Origin: Glossina fuscipes
Lineage: Eukaryota; Arthropoda; Insecta; Diptera; Glossinidae
Reading direction: 5' to 3'
Length of the DNA stretch: 64,000 bases
Assembly (NCBI RefSeq): GCF_014805625.2
Contig: NW_023998417.1
Coordinates: 8,120,680 to 8,184,679, forward strand
Shown here piece after piece: positions 11,696-23,800 of the stretch. The first letter of the stretch is position 1; each line of letters starts with the position of its first letter. The position numbers were made by a program, and so were the translations under genes. Below the pieces are notes generated by a model. That model had not been told where the DNA came from. It saw only the letters and a program-made list of their open reading frames with translations, and made no database searches.

Positions 11696-11891
11696 AAATT
11701 TCAATTCATTTTATTCATTTTGAATATTGAAAGGAGGAAAACAATAAATAATTTTTTCCCAAGTTTTTTGGTTAACCAGCAATGATTCGTTGTCTCTTCC
11801 TCTGAATCAATGTAAAGTATGGTTTAAAAAAAAATTAAAAATGATCAATAAAAAAAATCTTATCAAGATTCGCGATGCTTTCGGTTCTATT

Positions 11892-14064
11892 TCAATCTTC
11901 TTTGAATAAGGCATCACCTTTCAGGTCAAGTAATTTTCTCGCAGAGCCGTTGCCGTGTGCTGAGAGATTATGGTTTGTATAGTCAAGAATATTTTTAAAT
12001 ACCTCGTTGCACGAACGACATGGTATCAACTTTTTGGGCGTGCAATAAACACCTGAATGCGGTATTTTTTGTTTGATTTGCGGCAAATTTGAATTACACG
12101 GTGGCGCCATCATTTCTTGTCCCAGAATACTCGATTTTTTATTTACATCTGCAAAGGGATAAACGTTTAAAGTTTACAATTAATATATCCTTCTAGTATC
12201 CCTTGATTTCTTACTTTTTATATCTGGGGTGGGCCGTATAGGGCTTCTAAAAGTTCGACGTCCAATATTGAAATTGCAGGATACCCTTGGTGTGGCACTG
12301 CTGGACGACGCATCGCTATGTTGCTTATTAAGGAAAACGTTTGGCAATTGTGCCTTTTCGACGTGATCCATCTCAGTTAATTGCAACTTACGCTTGTCAG
12401 CTGGAGGAATCTTTGGGCAATTTTGCAAGAGATGTATATGTAAGGCTCGTAATAGAGCGAATTTCTTGTCGCAATATTTACATTTATTTTCGGAACCAAA
12501 AATTGACCCATCAGTTTTTATTGGTACCATAGAGGGACGCTTAAGGCATTTAGATGGATTAATGTCGAGTTCATGTGAACGTTTATGTGCGTCCAGAAGA
12601 GATTTTATAAGAAATTTCTCCTTACAAATTTTACAAGCAAATATTGCTTCAGGTTTCGCATTTGCTGGTGCCGGTAATGCCTTACTTTTAGAATCACTCA
12701 TGACTCCAACCTTGGAATGCTTTAACGATTCCAATTTATTCAATTTGTCTTTTTTAGGGGGAACTATTTGAGCAGCCGTTACTTTGTCAATTGCGTTCGC
12801 AGCCCTTGGTAACATACTTTTGCGAGTTGTGCCTACGCTTTTTACAAACTGGTTGATTTCACCGCTTTTTATGGGCATAACACTGCGTCGCGGTTGTTGT
12901 GTTGCTGCACCCACAATGCTTTTGCGAGCTAATTTTCTTGCGGGACTGTTTAATGTCGTTTTCACCACTATCGACATATGCTGAGAAAAACTGACGCGTC
13001 TCTTCTCCCCTGCTATCGATGGCATCGGTGATTTTTCATTTATTTTCTTAAATGCTCCAGTTGCAGCAGTCTTTTTCTGCTGTCTGTCAGACAATCGTAA
13101 CATTTTGTTAATCAGATGACAGACGTCGACTTCCGGATCTAAGGTTACATCTTTCTTATCAGGAATTTTCAATTTGTTTTGATATATTTGCCCAGGAGGC
13201 AATATCTTAGAAGCTTTCTTTGATGGCAAATTTGTATTATGCATGGCTACGGTTGGTTTCATTTTGTCAGACTCACTCACTTTTGTGTCAACGTTTTTAA
13301 CTAAAATTTTTCAAATTTGGATCAGATAAAAAAAAAATTGCTATATCATTTTTGTGTTTACCTAATGAAGCACCGTCCGTTGCATTTATTGCATCCAGTG
13401 GAGATGCATTGACTTCAAGCCTTTTCCCTTCATCGTTCATACCTCCCAAGCTTTCATATCCTCCTGCATCTGTATCTTTGGCGACTTGTATTTCTTCTTT
13501 ATTATCCGGCATAGACTTTACTTCAGCCGCTGAAATTTGAAGAGGGTCTTGTTCTAGGATTGTGGTAGCTGCTGAGGATGATGCCGACGAGCCATCGCCT
13601 ATCTCAGGAAAAACATTTTCTTTGTCCTCCGTGTTAAGTGAGCTCAGTGCCCGATTAGAAAAATTTTCTTTGTCTATTTCTTGAAAAGCAAAACCCAAAT
13701 CCATACATCGATTAGCATCCGAGCCACGCGTCACGTCAACTGTTTTCAACAATTGCTCTTTGGATGGTGTAGAAGATAATGCGAGCCAAGAATTTTTCGA
13801 TCGTAAATTTTCCATTAACGGTCTTAAAGGCGTTATTGGCGCAATGTTGACATCCTTGACAGTTTTTAATGGGAAGAATGGAGGCTGATTCACAGGTTCT
13901 AACGTTTTATTTAAGTCAGATCCCATCGATTCGTCCTCTAGCGTTGCTTCTAACGTTTGGAAAGCGACCGACGACATGGTGCTTTCTTCATTGCAAGATA
14001 AATACATTGAAGTACTTGTACAGTCCTCGGCGTCCTCACTTTTCATTTGTGGCGAAGAATCCAT
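11892..14064 (-). CDS. 681-residue C2H2 zinc-finger protein with KEN and PP1-docking motifs
   Basis: Three exons, minus strand: 14064-13362, 13300-12215 and 12148-11892. Donors GTAAAC and GTAAGA and acceptors TTTTAG and TTTGCAG join in matching phase (both introns phase 1), giving one 681-residue protein. Residues 1-234 are acidic and low complexity, with two KEN motifs in DKENFSN and TEDKENVFP. The middle is basic and carries KRRVSFSQ near residue 333, a textbook RVxF-type docking site for protein phosphatase 1. C2H2 fingers lie near residues 457-477 (C-x2-C-x12-H-x3-H) and 638-659 (C-x2-C-x12-H-x4-H). A middle finger near 508-529 ends in Cys instead of His. KEN boxes are APC/C-Cdh1 degrons in known proteins, so a cell-cycle role is a fair inference, not proven. 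I do not recognise the ortholog. It shares its 5' flank with DPP3, and part of its middle exon is duplicated at 9069-9570. Confidence 0.88.
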
Positions 14065-15205
14065 TTCTCTTTTGTTAAGTTTAATTAAATTTTCTACAGA
14101 AAATTATGAATATTTGACAAAAATTCTACGATACTTTGATCAAATTTTTTCCTTTATGAACACAAGTGCTTAATAGCTTTAAAAAATGCAAGTATTTTTT
14201 TTGACACAATTCACTAGGTATTCAGTTTTTTTCGCCACCAAGCTAATTTTTTAAATTTCTTCCAAACGCTTCTCCAGTATTGCCAAATTTTCGAAACAGT
14301 TTCGCTAAAGTGGTTTTTGGAGAGTTTGAGAAATTTGCAAATCTCTAATAGTTCATAGTAAATTATACATATTTTAATAAAAAATTTTCTTGTACTCTTA
14401 ACTAGGACATATTGTGTATATAATAATTCAAATTAAGTACATCTTTGTCAATACATGCCACAATCTCTACAGTTCCAGGCCACTTCCTATCGCAGGAAAT
14501 AAATATAATTATGCTCTCTCGCTTTCCATTATAAGAAAAACTTATCAACACTGTTTTTAGAACATGAATGGTGCGAATCATCTGTTTGAAAAATCGTAAG
14601 TCACGATCTATGAACCGGTAATTTTAGTGTTAGCAATTTCGGCAAAAAGCATTGGTTAAAAATTGTTTATTAAACCAATTAATCATAATCGAAATCCAGG
14701 CAAAAAAGTAAGTGCAAGAACAAGATTAACGGTGTGCCATCCCTTCGTAACTTTGATTTTCTTATATTTGTGGTAAAGTAAACAGCTCCCTGTTAACATA
14801 ACCTATATAGATAATATGCAAACCATTTTTCTTTTTACTGTGTAGGCGTCCGTACATGTTTGTGTAGATATGCATATTTTTTGAGTTATTGTTGCATGTC
14901 GTTTTAAATTATATGTTATCTTTTTGTGCTAATAGACTTGCACAGTCATCTTGGATTGCTTGGACATGCTGGCAGTTTTTCTTTTATAAAAATATGCTCC
15001 CGACTGGCTTTTTTGAATTTAATTTTCCTTTTTTTTTTTTTTTTTTTTGCATATTTCAGCCAATAAATATAAAAATCTTATACATTCTAGGGTAAAAGTT
15101 CTTTTAGTGTGATTGTAAGTAAATTTAAATTCACCTTCTAAAGAACAAATTAAAATACATTTTCTTCCAGAGTCAAGTGTAAAAAAGAAAAGAAAGAAAA
15201 AAAAA
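14065..15205. promoter_or_regulatory. Shared divergent upstream region of the zinc-finger gene and DPP3
   Basis: About 1.1 kb between two divergent start codons; it must contain both promoters and 5' UTRs. Sequence is AT-rich with a T18 tract at about 15031-15048 and A-rich sequence just before the DPP3 ATG. No specific promoter element could be defended and no coding frame is credible. Confidence 0.4.
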
Positions 15206-17694
15206 ATGTTAACATTATGTAGAAGCATTTATCATAAATTGTTAGGAAGAAGTTTTCGTCATCATGTTAGTAGCATTATTGAGGATAAAACTTATACTTT
15301 GTGTTTGAACACAACCGATAGTTTTTCTAGACATTATTCCAAATTAAGGTATTTGAACAATTTTTTCAAGTATTAAAAGCACTAACTTAGTTCTTGTCTT
15401 ATTTACTTTCAGTATGTCTTCCAATCATGCATCACATTTTGTATTACCAAATACTCAACCAATTGCCGATTTGGAATGTAAAACTGCGTTTGAAAATCTG
15501 ACAGAGAAAGAGAAACTCTACGCTCATTATTTTAGTAAAGCTTCGTGGGATGGCGGACTGATAGCTTTGATTCAATCCAGTCCCGAAGGGCCTTTGATTT
15601 TTTCTTTACTACATCGTATATTTGTGGCTGAACCTTTAGAAGAGTTGAAAAGCAAAGCCATAGCCAATAGCATAACTGAAGAGGATTTTACGGTGATGAT
15701 GTTAATATGTCATGCGTTTGGTAAAATTGAATAGCCTTTTTTCTTATAGGCCTTTTTAGTTTATGCCTGCGGTGTATTTGCGAATACGGGCAATTATAAA
15801 GGTATGGGTGACAGTAAAATCATACCTAATCTGAGTGAGAGTACATTCAGGAAAATAGTGCACGTATCGGCTGCTTATGCTAACGATAAGAATGTGCCTC
15901 TGATTTTTGACAAAATTAATTCTTTGATTTATGATTTAAAACCTCGAAACGAAATTTTGGGTTTTGCTCCTAATGGCATTACCACATATTGGTCTGATAA
16001 TTGCACAAAAGAAGATAGCAATACGGTTAACGACTGGCTTACTTCAAAACGTATTGAACCCTACATGTGTCGGACCTTCAAAGTAGAAGAAGATGGTAAA
16101 ACGATATACGATATCAAGCTGGGCTCGGTAGCTGTGGATGATAAAGATGGAATTACTTTGCCCTTACAATCATACAAGGATAATAATTTTCGCGTTACTC
16201 GCGGCGATTACAGTAAATTATTGCAGAGAGTTAATAATAATTTGCAACAGGCGTTGAAATATGCTGCTAATGAAAATGAAGTTAAAATGATTGAACATTA
16301 CGTAAAAGCATTTCAAGAAGGTTCCCTAGTTGATCACAAGGACGGATCCAGATATTGGATTAAGGACAAAGGACCTGTCGTAGAAACTTATATTGGTTTT
16401 ATTGAAACGTATCGCGATCCCGCTGGAGGTCGAGCAGAATTTGAAGGCTTTGTGGCTATGGTTAATAAGGAAAGTTCAGCGAAATTTGGTGAATTGGTGG
16501 CACGCGCTGAAAAGCTTTTAGAATACTTACCATGGACAAAGGAATATGAAAAGGATTCCTACCTAAAACCTGACTTCACTTCACTGGATGTTTTAACATT
16601 TGCAGGTAGCGGGGTGCCAGCTGGTATAAACATTCCAAACTGTACGTATTTTCTAACGTGTAATATTTCATTTAATAATGTTTAATTTCGTAGATGATGA
16701 AATTCGCCAAGATGAAGGCTTCAAAAATGTTTCGTTGGGCAATGTCTTGGCCAATATTAATCGCAAAGACCCCATAGCATTTTTGTCGGAAGAAGATCAG
16801 GCATTAATGAAAGAATATAAAGTTAAAGCGTTTGAAGTTCAAGTTGGTCTTCATGAGCTTTTAGGGCATGGCAGTGGCAAACTATTCCGAATTAATGAAA
16901 ACGGAAAATTTAACTTTGATAAGGAAAATACAAAAAATCTTATTACCGGAGAACCTATTAACACGTGGTATTTGCCTGGAGAAACTTATGATACTAAATT
17001 CGGAGCTATTGGTTCATCCTATGAAGAATGTCGAGCTGAAGCCGTGGGACTTTACTTATCATTGCAACGTGATATTCTAGAAATCTTTGGTTTCAAAGAT
17101 CCTATTGAACAAGAGAAAATCATTTACATCAATTGGTTATCTTTGATATGGAATGGTGTTGGTGTGGCTTTGGAGATGTATAATCCTCAATCGAAACAAT
17201 GGATGCAAGCGCATTCAAGAGCACGGTTTGTTATTATGAAAGTTCTACTTGAGGCTGGTGAAGGTTTTGTCAATGTCCAAGAAATCGAAAAAGGAAAGAA
17301 TCTACATCTTACCGTAGATCGCACTAAAATCGAAACGATAGGTAAAAAAGCGATTGAAGTGTTTCTCAGAAAATTGCAAGTTTACAAGTCAACAGCCGAT
17401 ATAGACAGTGCCTCTAAAATGTATGAACATTATTCAGAAGTCAATGAAACCGGATCACACCCTTGGGCTAAATGGCGCGACATATGCCTGATTCATAAAA
17501 AGCCACGTGTGATTTTGGTCCAAGCGAATACAGGCATAAAAGATAATAAGGTTAATTTGCTTACCTACGAAGCAACTCATGAGGGTTTTATTAAATCATG
17601 GACAGAACGTTATCCAACTACCGATATTGACGATATCATAGAGGAAATTGTTGACCACGATAAAAAGTATTTTCCGAGTGCCTTTGGTAACTAA
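15206..17694 (+). CDS. DppIII: Dipeptidyl peptidase III (family M49 zinc exopeptidase)
   Basis: Cleaves dipeptides from the N-terminus of short peptides. Exons 15206-15348, 15413-15692, 15750-16641 and 16694-17694 join in phase to 771 residues. The family zinc signature HELLGH is at 16852-16869 (exon 4) and the second zinc/catalytic motif EECRAE at 17023-17040. [25 protein letters not shown] and [17 protein letters not shown] also fit. Exon 2 ends at a weak ACG|GTGATG donor; reading on gives a false stop at 15734. Exon 3 ends AACT|GTACGT. The first exon adds 48 residues ahead of an in-frame Met (15414) where cytosolic DPP3 would begin (723 residues, close to the mammalian length). This extension has Arg, Lys and His and no acidic residue for about 27 positions, like a mitochondrial presequence. 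Tail-to-tail with POLA2; an ATTAAA lies at 17763-17768. Confidence 0.96.
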
Positions 17695-17828
17695 AAATAA
17701 CATTTAAAGCATTTTAAAATTTTAACTTTAAGACTTACTTATATGTTTGTTTTAATGTATCGATTAAAAGTGAACAAGCAAAAAATATAAATTTTCTTAA
17801 ATCTTAAGCTTTTATTAAATTTTTTTGA

Positions 17829-20800
17829 TCAAACTTTACGCACTTGACATCCGATATAACTGAAAGGATTATTCTCTTCTTTGGGATCAGTAGGTGTAAT
17901 AATGAAACGAGCAAAAGTACCACCATTGATATCGGCCAAACGACCAGGATTAATGGCTAAACATCCATTGACAAGCTGTTCAAAAGAATTTCTTTAAAAC
18001 TGTTTTGTTTTAGTTAAAAGACAATATTGACATTACCCTTAAGAAGCATTTCTGATCGCTTGGTAAAATGATGATATTTGGTATCTGGTCGATATTGGCG
18101 AATTTACTAGCCAAGTCACTATCGAAATTTATTGTATCCTCTATCGGAGGGTTTAAGGGATAAAAGGATTTTTGGTGAAATAGATAATTAACGGCACGCT
18201 TCACTTTATCGCCAGCGTTACTGAAAGAGAACAATTTTCAAGGCAACGTTTAGTCGGCCAACACCTTTATAATATGTTTAAAGTACTTACACAGCAAGTT
18301 CTTGGGTTAGAATATGGTCCAGTATGTCCGTTGAAGTCAAGCCAATAGTAAGCCCATTTAAATCAACTAACGATGGATCCGGTAACATATGAACATTAGA
18401 ATATGTCCGACTTAACGTCATAGGCATGGTGGGGTAAACGGGATCTGCGTGAGCATCGCGATACGACGCTACTACCAATATAGTAGTGTCTGTGCCTACG
18501 GTATCGATTATACCGTCCATTATTTTTTCGAAAAACATTTCAAAGGTTTCAGTTCTGGTAACATTTTCTTTAATCAGCTTGTGATTAGAATCCACGAACG
18601 GTCCTGTCAGTATTAACACATTAGGTTTATTCTCTTTCAAATAAGTGACAAGATCTTGCAAAGGATCGTAAACTAAGTCATCGGCATTGGTAAACGGTCC
18701 AGCTGCTACAACAAAACTTAGCTGATCAGCTAACCGCGGTGGACTTGGCATCATTAAATCTTGTTCAGTAATTAGCTCTTCTACCATAAAAACATCTCCT
18801 CGCGGATTTATACCAGATGCTAAGACAACCTGTCCGGGAAAAACAGCTACCGATTTCATTTTGGAAAAATTCAATCTTACTGTGCGACACATCATTACAT
18901 CCGAACCGACTAACAATGTAGAAGCAGAATCTAAAGCTCCATCATAATCACTGTATATTGTACCAACAACTTTCACGGTTTCCTTTTTATTAAAAAAAAA
19001 AAAAAAAAAAAAAAAGAAAGAAACATTCATATACGTATGTAAATATTGTAAACTATTGGGACATTTCGCAATTTAACCTGTGTGTGCACATCTACGTGGC
19101 TTAGTATATAATCCTCACTTTTTTTGCCAAACACTTTCATGCACAAGCTTTTGCTTATATTGAATATACGATCGGCTGCTATGTCAGCTTTTTGGGAAAG
19201 CCTGTCATACATATATTTCGCTTTAATGTCCAATGTTTTGCCATTATGCTGTAATAGTTGCTTTACAGTTATCTTTGGTTGACTGCTAAGCGACCATTGA
19301 GCATTGTTAATTGTCGTTGGATTTCCAAGGGTGTAAACGATTTTTCCAGACCCTGCGGTAACTCTGCGTGTGCGTGGCGTTCCTCTTTAAAAAAAAAAAA
19401 ACAAAAAAAAAAAAAAAAATCCATTTTCAATGCGATAAATAAACTATAAATAAATGTAAGCGTATGTATGTATGCATGCCTAAGAGCAACAACATAATAT
19501 AATATTAGAAAATATGTGGGTGTTGTAAAATGTGAATGAATGGACGAATGAACGGAGTTGCATACATTTTCGAGTCTTTCCTAAGTATGTCTATCCAATA
19601 CATGAGACAGTTTGTCGTATAACAAACCCTATTTTTGCTGCGTTTCTCTTAGACCAATTATAAATTTCTTTAGCACGTTATCGTAATATTCTGTGAATCT
19701 TCAATCAGGTACAGTTATCGAAGAAAGGCAGCATTTCAATAGCTTCAGTCAAAAGGTCAGATCGAATCAGCTAAGTTCACTTAACATAATATTAGCTGCG
19801 TTAATAAGTTGGTTGGTGTTTAAAACGCATCCGACGCCTTTATCCATCTCTAAATTTGCCTACTGCCTTATGTAGATTCCAGTGCTTTATTAGTTATCGT
19901 TCAGCGTACATCAAAGTATATAAGAATGGATCTCAATTAGCAAGCATTTAAGGCATTCCAGTCTAATGATATGATTGAGTTAGTTTGGGGTGGAAAAACA
20001 ATGAACTATGAAGCGAAGAGCACGCAACAAATTTAGTCTTGAGGACGGGCAGAAGAGATACGTCCCTCGGTACGTAGCAAAAGCAACCCAGGAAGTGATC
20101 ATCAACTTGGATGGGGAACATCACCCGATTGCGGTGAAAAGTGGTCCGATCTGAGTCGTTTTCAATAGTGTTCGTCTTTGGGCCCAAAACATGTCGGTGT
20201 AGCAAATTTCATATCAAATTTTAGAAAATTAATAAAAGTTTGAACACAAGAAAACAAAGTCGATAATAGACAAGGGGGCTGACGAGTTTAGATCGATTCG
20301 GAAAGTGTTTCTGAATCAATTGATATAATAAGAGATTGATCTATGTCAAGTCCTACTGAGTGTTACATACATTCGGCTGAACTTTATATACCGTTGTACC
20401 GCAAGCATTGTAGAGTGTAATAAAGCGAAACGAAAAAAATTGAAAACTTATTACGACAATTTGATTTATCATGGTTGCTCAAATCACACAGTACATTCTT
20501 CTTTTCTTCTCAACTTTATGTAATTCTTAATAAGAATAAGAACGCAAGGTCTGATACAAAAAAAAAAAAAACACAAGCTTGAATTTGTAATTCAACAGCA
20601 ACAACATATCTGAGCAGTAGTTAATCCTTTAATACAAGTGACGATCGACTTTTAACATGAGCGCGCTGTCGACTCTTATTTACACGATAGTGTCATTCGA
20701 GCAGAGAGAAATGCAAAACATATAATAATATATGAAACGCAAGGCAAGCGTGTAATCTTAACTTAAATATATGCGGGGATATTTTTCATCGCAACACTAT

Positions 20801-23800
20801 GATTTCGTGCATGCGAATATGCAACTCCTGCGGCATATTGCAAAGCACATAGTCAATATCTGTCAATACGTAAAACTTTAAATTTTTTATGGATCGTTAG
20901 ACGTTTCTTTGACTTTATTTGTAAAGCGTATACAAAAATTTGTATATATATGCAATAAATTTACGCTCTACACATACAATTAACATATTATCTGTTACAA
21001 ATCGATTTTTAACTTTTTATTTACGGTTATGAATAATGAAATCTCAAAGTCATTTTCAATATGATTCAAAAATTTTATACCACTTTACTTTACTTTATGG
21101 GCAAAAATAAATTTGATTTTATATAAATCAAGTACAAACACCTATAGTCCATCATTGATTAACCTACGTCGCTTTCGCTTAATACATTCATACAAGTAAC
21201 GCCCTTTCAAAAGAAGACGACATATGCGAAGTTGTCGAACAAGTGATCCGACCCGAAACATTTTCAATAGCAATCGTCCTTGCGCGAAAACACATCGTTT
21301 TATCAAATACCACCAAGAATATCTTAAAGATTGCGACATGTAGGTTGAACACACGAAAACAAGACGGACAGACGGTGTATAATAAAAGCTGGATCTATCT
21401 TAATTCCTTCTAGACATTATATATACATCCGCACAAACTCAATGTATCTTTCTATCACAAGTGATGTAGGGTATATAGAGAGAAAAAAAAAAAAATTAAA
21501 TGGACACCATCAACGTTAATATTATTGGCATTACAATGAACGTGTACCGTACCTTAATTGCTTTTTATATAAATTTGATTATAATCTAAGGTTTCTAAGC
21601 AAAGAGCAAGCAAACAAACAACAAAATGAAAAATTTATTTATTTCAATTACATTTAAGAGAGATCACCTAAAATTCATGTTCATGTACATTGACTGCACG
21701 CTGGTACACTGTACACTGTAGACAGTCATCAAATAAGGTATAAAATAAAAAAAAAAAAAAAAAGAAAGAAAAAAGCACACATACAACAAATGTAATCTTT
21801 TCCGAAAAAACCTTTTATAGATTCCTAATTAAAAACGTACAAGTAAATGAATAACTAACGGTAATCAAAGTTTCTACCAACTTTGGTGTATTAAAAGTCA
21901 ATATAAAAAAGGAGTTCAGCTCAGCTTGTGGCATAGCGATCAAGTTGTGAACACGTTCCTGTAACACTTTAGAGCGTAGCATATATACAAGGCATGAATT
22001 TACAACAAATAAACATTACTTGATTTTTTTTTTTTTTTTTTTTTTGGAAAATCTTTTAAAAAACATTGTGCATAACTAAATCTAAATTCACCTTAGGTTG
22101 CATTTATAAGAGGACAGCGTCTCTATAATAATGTACATGGAATGATTGTTATATGTTTGTACGACAATGTGCATATGCTTGCATATACATAATGTAACCA
22201 ACAATGTTGTAGAGTTTGCCGTGTTGGAGTTACGAAAATAAAGATCAAAACCCCCCAGAGTGTTTGGCCAAAATACAACATATGCATATATATATATTGA
22301 AAATAGCGGTACAATAAAGCATAACCTCCCTTGGCATGAATGTTGGCCAACACAGACAAAGAAATTATACAAAAAAAAGAAAAAAAAAAAATTACGAAAA
22401 TAAAATGTAAATAAAATAAAATTTTTTTATTTCTATTTTGCTTAATAATGGCGTATATAGAAAATCTTTCAAGATGCCCGAAAAAGTGCTGAGTAAGATG
22501 CGAAGCTACAAAACAAAAACATTTCCATTAATCAAATTATTGCTTTTCTTAATGTACGAATAAGAGAAAAACTATCTAACAGCACAAAAGCAACATTTGG
22601 CCTAAATTGAAACTGTGTTACTTTCTACTAAGATTTTGAAGAAGAAGTTTCCATTAACATCGCAGACAATTGACATATGTTTATTTTTTTGTTACTGCTT
22701 TTGTTAATACATCGAAATATGCATCAGAGGCTCCTCGAAGCAGTAGACAAATTTTGCTGAAGCTAAGAATCCGTAAGTGATGATCGTCCGAGCGATTTAA
22801 GCTTTAAAAAAAGTCATAAAACGAATTGCGACTATTTTGGACTTAATTCCAGTGATGCAACTTGAATAAGGCAAACAATTATATTCGCCTATGACCAAAA
22901 CTTTTATAGTCGCCGCGCTACATTTATTTTACAAAAACAAAAGAAAAAATGAAACCAAAAAAATATATGAATTTTCAGAAATTTCGGGCTGAGTGTAACA
23001 GCTATCTTCTACTTTTGAATAGCCTCTATAGGATCTCCAACCGTGAAAACTTTTATCGTTGTATCTGTTGGGATTTATTAAGAAAGATTTGGAACTGGCG
23101 CTCTCCAAAACGTGTACGACAAATCTTTCTCTTTATTAAGGGCCCTATTGCACTTGAGCCACGAGATTTATTTAAAGTTTATAACCATTCGGTCTATTGT
23201 GGGGAATAATCGAGGCATATCTGGCATCTCACTGCTTCTAGCCATAGTTACTACGACGAACCTGGAAGGTACGTAATTAGCACTTAGGACTCAATGCTGG
23301 CTCTGTCTAAGTTATCCTATGCATGCGCAGCCTGCTGTCCCTTTCGTATCTGCATCCTTCAAGTATTCTAATGCAAGAGGTTCTCTTGAACATATTTCAT
23401 TGTGGCCCCCTTCCCCTCGCAATGTTTTAATTTATTTTGAATGCAGTTACACAGCAAGAAGAAGTCTTGAAAAAGAAGTCTTTCAATTATCAGAGAGAAA
23501 TGTCTGAAAAGTGAATTACGAAATATTACACGAGATATTAAATCAGATAGCTCCTTGTTCATTTAGAAGCATTAGATTACATAAACGCTTCTATGATGTG
23601 ATGCTCTGTCAATCAATTATGAATCAACCTACTTTCGGTCTTAAATAATTAAATTAAATTCAAAATTATTTTCTCAACTCTAGAGTTGACCTAGTGACGG
23701 TTGCAAATACGAAATAATTACATGATACCCATGATACGTTTTGTAAATCGAAATGAGTAAATATCTAATAAATTTTATGTCGCTTGTAAAGCCATATAAG

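Noticed and set aside
12341..12984. Plus-strand frames (63, 125 and 66 codons)
   Set aside because: Antisense shadows of the middle exon of the zinc-finger gene, which has splice-phase and motif support on the minus strand.
19963..20205. 80-codon minus-strand frame
   Set aside because: It lies in a dispersed repeat whose other copies do not keep the frame, so it is not a gene.
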